A DNA stretch of 46,004 bases, from positions 1-46,004 of IMG/VR virus record IMGVR_UViG_3300010883_000068. One strand, given 5' to 3'. Position numbers and translations under genes: made by a program. Below, one piece after another: positions 41,467 to 46,004 of the stretch. The stretch's first letter is position 1; each line of letters starts with the position of its first letter. This DNA is from a virus. A model generated the notes under the pieces. That model had not been told where the DNA came from. It did not search any database and saw only the letters and a program-made list of their open reading frames with translations.

Positions 41467-44400
41467 ATGGCTAATATACCAGGAATTTCAGGTTATGTAC
41501 AGCCCGGAGTGTTTGCTAGAGATAGGGTTATATCTAGAGGTGTATCCATTCCTGGCGGACTGCGCATTGTATGTGTATTGGGCGAGGGTCTTAAGGAAGA
41601 AACAGTGGTCTCTTCCGCGTTTGGAAGTGGCAAGGATGGTAACATTACTTACAGTCCAACCGGAACTGGCGATGGCAGATTTTTTAAGATTGCAAATGCG
41701 CCAGTTGAGTCGGGAAGGACAGAGCTTAGGTTGAATCAGAGCCTATTGTACGGTACAGAGGCGACCGTTGATTCTACAACTGGAAAGTGGGGAGCGTCCG
41801 GATTCGATTCAAAATATGATTATAGACTTGATGTTTCGAAGGGTGCTATTGAAATGCAAAAAGCAGCTTTGGCAGACCTAGATGGAAAGCTATATTCAGC
41901 AAGCTCTGGAAATACCGGAAATGGAGTAGTAGCTCACCAGGGAACAACATGGGGTGTCGACTCTACAAATCTTATAAACATTTTAGATACGAATGCGATT
42001 GCTGAAAATTGGACCGCAAAGTGTGTAGGCACAGTTCGCGATTCGGCCGGAAATGTTGTATCTGGGCAAAGCACCTTTACTGTCAGAGGAGAGGTCACCG
42101 GTGTTGTAAGAGACGCAAACGGGGTTCCTTATACGTGGAGTAGCAATACCGGAAGCCAAACGGGTGCAGACGGAGCAATGTCTGGTACTAAAGACCCGGT
42201 AGCAGACGGATATTTGGTTGCTACCAACTTTATGGCAGGAATAGGTATGACGAGCGGGGCGGTGACGGAAACCTCTGCGGGTTCTGCTGCAAAAACTGCA
42301 ACATCAGCTGTAGGTACGACTACTGACACTATATACATTGCTGCATTCGATCTTGTAAAACATGGTCAGGCATTAGCTGGTGATTACATATGGTTTAATG
42401 AGTTTTCAGCAACAGACTATGGCGGTTACTCAAATCCAGCTAAAATTAAGTCAATTACGTTTGACAGTGATAATGATAGGTCTGTAATAACCACAGAAGA
42501 GGGAGCTCTTGCGGAAACGCAAGCTGATCTTATATGGTTTATTCATGCAACTAATTTGTTTATACAGGGGGATAATAATGGCGATCTACATCATCTAACT
42601 GGTGGCAGTATCGAAGTTGCTACGGCTCCAACAAATTCCTTTACTTCTGCGGATGTCGGAAAGACTCTGATTATAAGTAGCGGAGTCAATGAGGGAAGAT
42701 ACACTATAACTGCAGTTACATCATCTAGGCGTTGTAGAGTTCAGAAGTACGGAGATAGTTCCTCTGGATTCCCCGTTGGCCTTGAGTCTATCTACAACGG
42801 AATGACTTCTGCTGGTGCTCGTTATCATTCAGACTCAACTGCCTCGTTATCGGATGGGCTACGCGATTCTTCTGGTGCATACCTTGGAATGGGCGTCTCA
42901 GCCGCAACGATCCTTTTTAATAGTGCTGGAGCCGGAACTCATGTTGAGATGGGGCTATCCCAGGTGAGTGTAACATATTATCTATTAGATACAAACGGTG
43001 TTCTTGAGTTTGCAGTAAAAGAGGGCGCCACGCCATTTGAGGTTGGTGACTTCTTCACGCTAAGGGTTCAGTCAAGAGTGCTTAGAAATGGTGACGAGCT
43101 TGAGGCAAGATATATTGCTACTGAAGATCTTAACGATCCTGAATTTTTTACAAGTACTTCAGAATTATTTAAAAAGCATGGCACACCAAGTGCTACAAAT
43201 ACATTAGCTCTCGGAGCTCAAATGGCTTTTGAGAATGGAGCGCCTGGAATTTTGGCTCTTCAGTGTAAGCCTGCAATATCAAGAAGAACAGCAGAGACTC
43301 TTCTTGAGGCTGTTGACTCAAATGGAGATGGCGGGATTCAAGTTTCGGTTGGGACAAACGCAGAAAGAGATGATCTTTACTTTCCAATACCAAGACCGAA
43401 CTCTGGTCTTGGGCTCGGCAAGCCTGATACAGATACAGAGGTTAACATATTTGTAGTCAGAAGCGGAGTTGAGACACAGATATTTCCAAATAAATACGGA
43501 TTCTATAACACCCAACTTGCCTCTGGAATAGTAAATGAAACAAACACTTCACAGGTGAACTGGATTTCTGATTCAGATAATGCATATTCTTATACTATCG
43601 TCAGTACCGGAGTTCAGATCTTAGGAACTGGGTTTAAAGGCGTTTTGACAGGGTCATCGACCGCATCTGTTGCAAATGAAACAAGTACATTTTCAACGAC
43701 TGAATTCAACTTTGATTCAAGTCATGTTGGAGACATTATTGTACTTCAGTCTATTGAAGTGGAGGACACTTCAGATGGCGAAGGAACAAAGTATACTACA
43801 GAATCTGCCATCCAGACTCAAACCGGACTTGATGACCATGAGATGACGATTCACTCGGTGTTGGATGATAATACCGTAGTTGTTTACGGACACGGAACTG
43901 GCACGGCTGATGTCTTAACATCGAGCTTTGTCGATGTTAAGTGGTTCTTAAAGAATGAAGCTGACACTACCAATACTGGAGCTGCATTGCTTCTTCACAA
44001 AGATTTAGCAACCAGCGGAACCATCAAAGAGGGCGATGGAATCAGGATCTCATACATTGATCAGAAGGATGCTGACCTTTTTGATACAAACTGGTTTAAT
44101 GCATTCGAAAAGCTTGAAGCTCAAGACTGCCAGATAGTTGTTCCGCTCCCAACTCAGAATAGGTCTAAGATCTTTAGAGCCGCAGTTACACATTGTGAGC
44201 AGATGAGCACTATTGCAAACAGAAAGGAAAGGGTAGCTCTAATTGGAGCTCAGCAGGGCGTTACGGTTGCTGCACTTCTTGGAGAGTCTGAAATCGCAGT
44301 TGAGGATATTGGAATTATTGAAGGAATTCAGGGAGATACCGCCGCTGAGATCTTGGCCGGAAATGTTGAAGACTTGGTTAACTTTAAGTTAAGCGATAAT

Positions 44401-44997
44401 TACATAAGCAAGAGATGTGTATATTTCTATCCAGACTCTATCGTTAGAAACATTAACGGTACAAATACAAACATTGATGGGTTTTATATAGCGGCAGCAG
44501 CTGGAGGTTGGCTATCCGGAACACAAAATGTTGCAATACCTCTAACAAGAAAGGTTCTTACCGGATTTGCACTACTTAGAGATAAGGTGTATAGGCAGAT
44601 TAGGCTAAATTCTCTTGGAAATGTTGGAGCCACAGTTCTACAGCCGGTAACTGGCGGTGGAAGAGTGCTGGCCGGAAGAACAACTAGTAATACCGGATAT
44701 GTTGAAGATGAGGAAATTTCAGTAGTTTTCATTAGAGATAGAGTTAAGCAGGTTCTTAGAGATAGTTTGGATGGGTATATAGGGACTGTTGAAAATGAAA
44801 ACACACAAGGAGTTATAGGCTCTAGGGTTATATCAATTATGTCAGCGTTAGTTAGCCAAGGTCTTGTTACGAATTTTGAAAACATTAAAGTTTCAAGGGA
44901 TAAGGTAGATCCAAGGCAGTGGAACGTTTTCTTAAGGTTCCAGCCTGCATTCCCAATAAACTACATATTCATAGACATAGAGGTTGGAGTCCTCTAA
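41467..44997 (+). CDS. Tail sheath protein, unusually large (1,176 aa)
   Basis: This is the contractile sheath that drives the tube through the host envelope. The N-terminus ISGYVQPGVFARDRVI, and the C-terminal domain from about residue 880 with DGFYIAAAAGGWLSGTQNVA, GFALLRDKVYRQIRL, TGYVEDEEISVVFIRDRV and a final INYIFIDIEVGVL, are characteristic of myovirus sheaths. Family members are commonly 350-700 residues; the extra length is a long beta-rich insertion at about 60-560. It contains a small domain (DVGKTLIISSGVNEGRYTI, about 395-415) like those in the two spikes. CGGAGGG precedes the ATG. The tube gene follows after 15 bases. Confidence 0.92.
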   Translation: MANIPGISGYVQPGVFARDRVISRGVSIPGGLRIVCVLGEGLKEETVVSSAFGSGKDGNITYSPTGTGDGRFFKIANAPVESGRTELRLNQSLLYGTEATVDSTTGKWGASGFDSKYDYRLDVSKGAIEMQKAALADLDGKLYSASSGNTGNGVVAHQGTTWGVDSTNLINILDTNAIAENWTAKCVGTVRDSAGNVVSGQSTFTVRGEVTGVVRDANGVPYTWSSNTGSQTGADGAMSGTKDPVADGYLVATNFMAGIGMTSGAVTETSAGSAAKTATSAVGTTTDTIYIAAFDLVKHGQALAGDYIWFNEFSATDYGGYSNPAKIKSITFDSDNDRSVITTEEGALAETQADLIWFIHATNLFIQGDNNGDLHHLTGGSIEVATAPTNSFTSADVGKTLIISSGVNEGRYTITAVTSSRRCRVQKYGDSSSGFPVGLESIYNGMTSAGARYHSDSTASLSDGLRDSSGAYLGMGVSAATILFNSAGAGTHVEMGLSQVSVTYYLLDTNGVLEFAVKEGATPFEVGDFFTLRVQSRVLRNGDELEARYIATEDLNDPEFFTSTSELFKKHGTPSATNTLALGAQMAFENGAPGILALQCKPAISRRTAETLLEAVDSNGDGGIQVSVGTNAERDDLYFPIPRPNSGLGLGKPDTDTEVNIFVVRSGVETQIFPNKYGFYNTQLASGIVNETNTSQVNWISDSDNAYSYTIVSTGVQILGTGFKGVLTGSSTASVANETSTFSTTEFNFDSSHVGDIIVLQSIEVEDTSDGEGTKYTTESAIQTQTGLDDHEMTIHSVLDDNTVVVYGHGTGTADVLTSSFVDVKWFLKNEADTTNTGAALLLHKDLATSGTIKEGDGIRISYIDQKDADLFDTNWFNAFEKLEAQDCQIVVPLPTQNRSKIFRAAVTHCEQMSTIANRKERVALIGAQQGVTVAALLGESEIAVEDIGIIEGIQGDTAAEILAGNVEDLVNFKLSDNYISKRCVYFYPDSIVRNINGTNTNIDGFYIAAAAGGWLSGTQNVAIPLTRKVLTGFALLRDKVYRQIRLNSLGNVGATVLQPVTGGGRVLAGRTTSNTGYVEDEEISVVFIRDRVKQVLRDSLDGYIGTVENENTQGVIGSRVISIMSALVSQGLVTNFENIKVSRDKVDPRQWNVFLRFQPAFPINYIFIDIEVGVL

Positions 44998-45012
44998 AAT
45001 TAGGAGATAAAA

Positions 45013-45627
45013 ATGGCATCATACCCATCAACAGGAAGCATTTTAGACAGCAAGACCAGAACTGGTCTATCAACCCAAGTAATCATTATGGTAAATAATG
45101 AGCCAGTTGGCGCTGTGCAGAGCTTTCAAGAGAGTCAGACTAAGCCACTAAGGAGGCTTCAAGAGGTAGGTACAGACGGAATAGTCGAGATTGTTCCTCA
45201 GTCCGCAACAACTGTTGATTTAACTATTCAGAGAATAGTATTTGACGGATTAAGCATAACAGAGTCAATGGCTCGTGGATTTAGAAACTTGGCATCACAA
45301 AGAATTCCTTTTGATATTATGGTTATAGATAACTATACTGGAACTGGTGATGAGGCGGTTGTTACAACTTACAAGAACTGCTGGTTTGCCTCTATAGGCA
45401 AGACATATAGTGCTGGTGATTATATCATAACAGAAAACGCGTCTGTTCAGGCAGAGTTTATGTTTACTACAAGGGGCAACAAGCCCACTGCCGAGAGTCC
45501 GGGAACAGGTGGCGCCAGGCAGCTCGCAGGAACTCAGATTGATAATACTGAAAAGGCTGTTGATGCTGGCAAGGGCAGAAGAGGCCCCCTTGACTTCCCG
45601 GGACTTATATCTGCAGCGTATAGCTGA
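45013..45627 (+). CDS. Tail tube protein
   Basis: This subunit stacks to form the inner DNA-conducting tail tube inside the sheath. Its 204 residues are slightly longer than T4 gp19-like tube proteins. VGAVQSFQESQTKPLRRLQE followed by VGTDGIVEIVP is the conserved tube region, and the middle strands (TTVDLTIQRIVFDGLS) and YKNCWFASIGKTYSAGDYII fit the tube fold. The last 50 residues are a Gly/Ala-rich extension. It directly follows the sheath and is closed by a strong terminator. TTAGGAGAT precedes the ATG. Confidence 0.9.
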   Translation: MASYPSTGSILDSKTRTGLSTQVIIMVNNEPVGAVQSFQESQTKPLRRLQEVGTDGIVEIVPQSATTVDLTIQRIVFDGLSITESMARGFRNLASQRIPFDIMVIDNYTGTGDEAVVTTYKNCWFASIGKTYSAGDYIITENASVQAEFMFTTRGNKPTAESPGTGGARQLAGTQIDNTEKAVDAGKGRRGPLDFPGLISAAYS

Positions 45628-45650
45628 CACGTAAGAATATAGATAAATCA

Positions 45651-45680
45651 AAAGACCACCTACTTTGGTGGTCTTTTTTT
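45651..45680 (+). terminator. Intrinsic terminator after the tail tube gene
   Basis: GACCACC (45654-45660) pairs perfectly with GGTGGTC (45667-45673) around TACTTT. Flanking AAA and T7 extend the stem and form the T-run. It ends the sheath-tube transcript. Confidence 0.93.
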
Positions 45681-45692
45681 GTTTTAAAAGCG

Positions 45693-45698
45693 TATAAT
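45693..45698 (+). promoter_or_regulatory. Candidate -10 box TATAAT after the terminator
   Basis: A perfect TATAAT lies 12 bases past the terminator T-run and 53 bases before ATG 45746. No good -35 is seen at 17 bases upstream, so the element could depend on another factor. The spacing to the start resembles that of the TACTAAT sites. Confidence 0.35.
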
Positions 45699-45745
45699 GC
45701 GTAATAAGGTTAAGTATTTTTATTTAATCATTAGGAGAAAAAAAA

Positions 45746-46004
45746 ATGGCAAGAAGAAAAGCTGACTTTGAAGAGGGCGATGATGACGCTAAAGTTGAAA
45801 ATGACTTAGGTGTTACAGAAGAATCTAACGATAAACTGTCTGGGTTAAGACAGTTAATATTTCTAGGAAGACAAGAGAGTGTTGTCGATGTAGATGGCGT
45901 TAGTTTTAGTATAGCAACTCTTACTAGCGGACAACAAAGAAGCATGATGAAAGATGTTATGACCTTATCTGATGATGAAAGGGTGCCGAGTATGCGGGAG
46001 GCTG
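45746..46004 (+). CDS. Probable tail assembly chaperone, 3' partial
   Basis: The gene runs off the window; 86 codons are visible. The N-terminus is basic (ARRK), followed by an acidic linker to about residue 25. The strand pattern VVDVDGVSFSIATLTSGQQR then SMMKDVM resembles phage tail assembly chaperones. Position right after the tail tube is where such chaperones precede the tape measure gene. The leader AGGAGAAAAAAAAATG is identical to that of the major capsid gene. A frameshift product, usual for this family, cannot be tested because the 3' end is outside the window. Confidence 0.55.
   Translation, partial: MARRKADFEEGDDDAKVENDLGVTEESNDKLSGLRQLIFLGRQESVVDVDGVSFSIATLTSGQQRSMMKDVMTLSDDERVPSMREA

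Noticed and set aside
1-46004. tRNA genes, CRISPR arrays, insertion sequences, integrase or attachment sites
   Set aside because: No cloverleaf, regularly spaced repeat array, transposase or recombinase pattern was seen by eye; a dedicated RNA scan could still find something in the gaps.
1-46004. Alternative genetic code (stop codon reassignment)
   Set aside because: TAA, TAG and TGA all end convincing genes at expected places and large genes are uninterrupted under the standard bacterial code.

Overview
The window is a stretch of the structural gene region of a large contractile-tailed bacteriophage (Caudoviricetes, myovirus morphology), or of a provirus of one. Every convincing gene lies on the + strand. 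Genes are tightly packed, often overlapping by 1 to 14 bases, and no gap exceeds about 165 bases. The diagnostic set is a terminase large subunit, portal, probable prohead protease/scaffold, major capsid protein, contractile tail sheath and tail tube. The DNA is AT-rich, most genes use AGA/AGG for arginine, and start codons commonly follow AGGAG-type ribosome binding sites. Structural proteins of more than 1,000 residues (about 1,120, 1,089, 1,837, 1,404 and 1,176) suggest a large genome. The host cannot be read from the sequence. No integrase, tRNA, CRISPR array or insertion sequence was seen.

Layout. (1) 1-4110: a partial Cys-containing protein, terminase and portal. (2) 4167-10057: proteins of unknown role plus two unexpected ones: a protein with a tyrosine/dual-specificity phosphatase signature, and an 812-residue chimera with a degenerate methyltransferase-like region, a YHS-like domain and a DUF192-like domain. 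(3) 10127-20528: head assembly. It holds a putative protease/scaffold fusion with an internal tandem repeat, a small accessory protein, two paralogous decoration-like proteins, a giant protein with one central membrane segment, and the major capsid protein, which is followed by a strong terminator. (4) 20616-25272: three small proteins, a repeat-containing fibre-like protein and neck/fibre-type proteins. (5) 25274-29843: small membrane and coiled-coil proteins resembling a lysis cassette, a small HExxH metallopeptidase and an Ig-domain baseplate/tail protein. (6) 29889-40589: two giant tandem paralogous tailspike-like proteins and two small accessory proteins. (7) 40595-46004: a tail-terminator-like protein, an oversized sheath, the tail tube, a terminator and the start of a probable tail assembly chaperone.

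Working together, terminase and portal would package DNA into a prohead built from the capsid protein and matured by the protease/scaffold protein, with decoration proteins on the shell. Sheath and tube form the contractile tail. The two giant spikes and the repeat protein are the likely adsorption apparatus, and the membrane proteins are candidates for release. The best leads for new biology are the phosphatase-like gene and the adjacent chimera, sited between portal and protease genes where virion-packaged proteins are often encoded, the divergently ended giant spike pair, and a TACTAAT motif about 50 bases upstream of several start codons.
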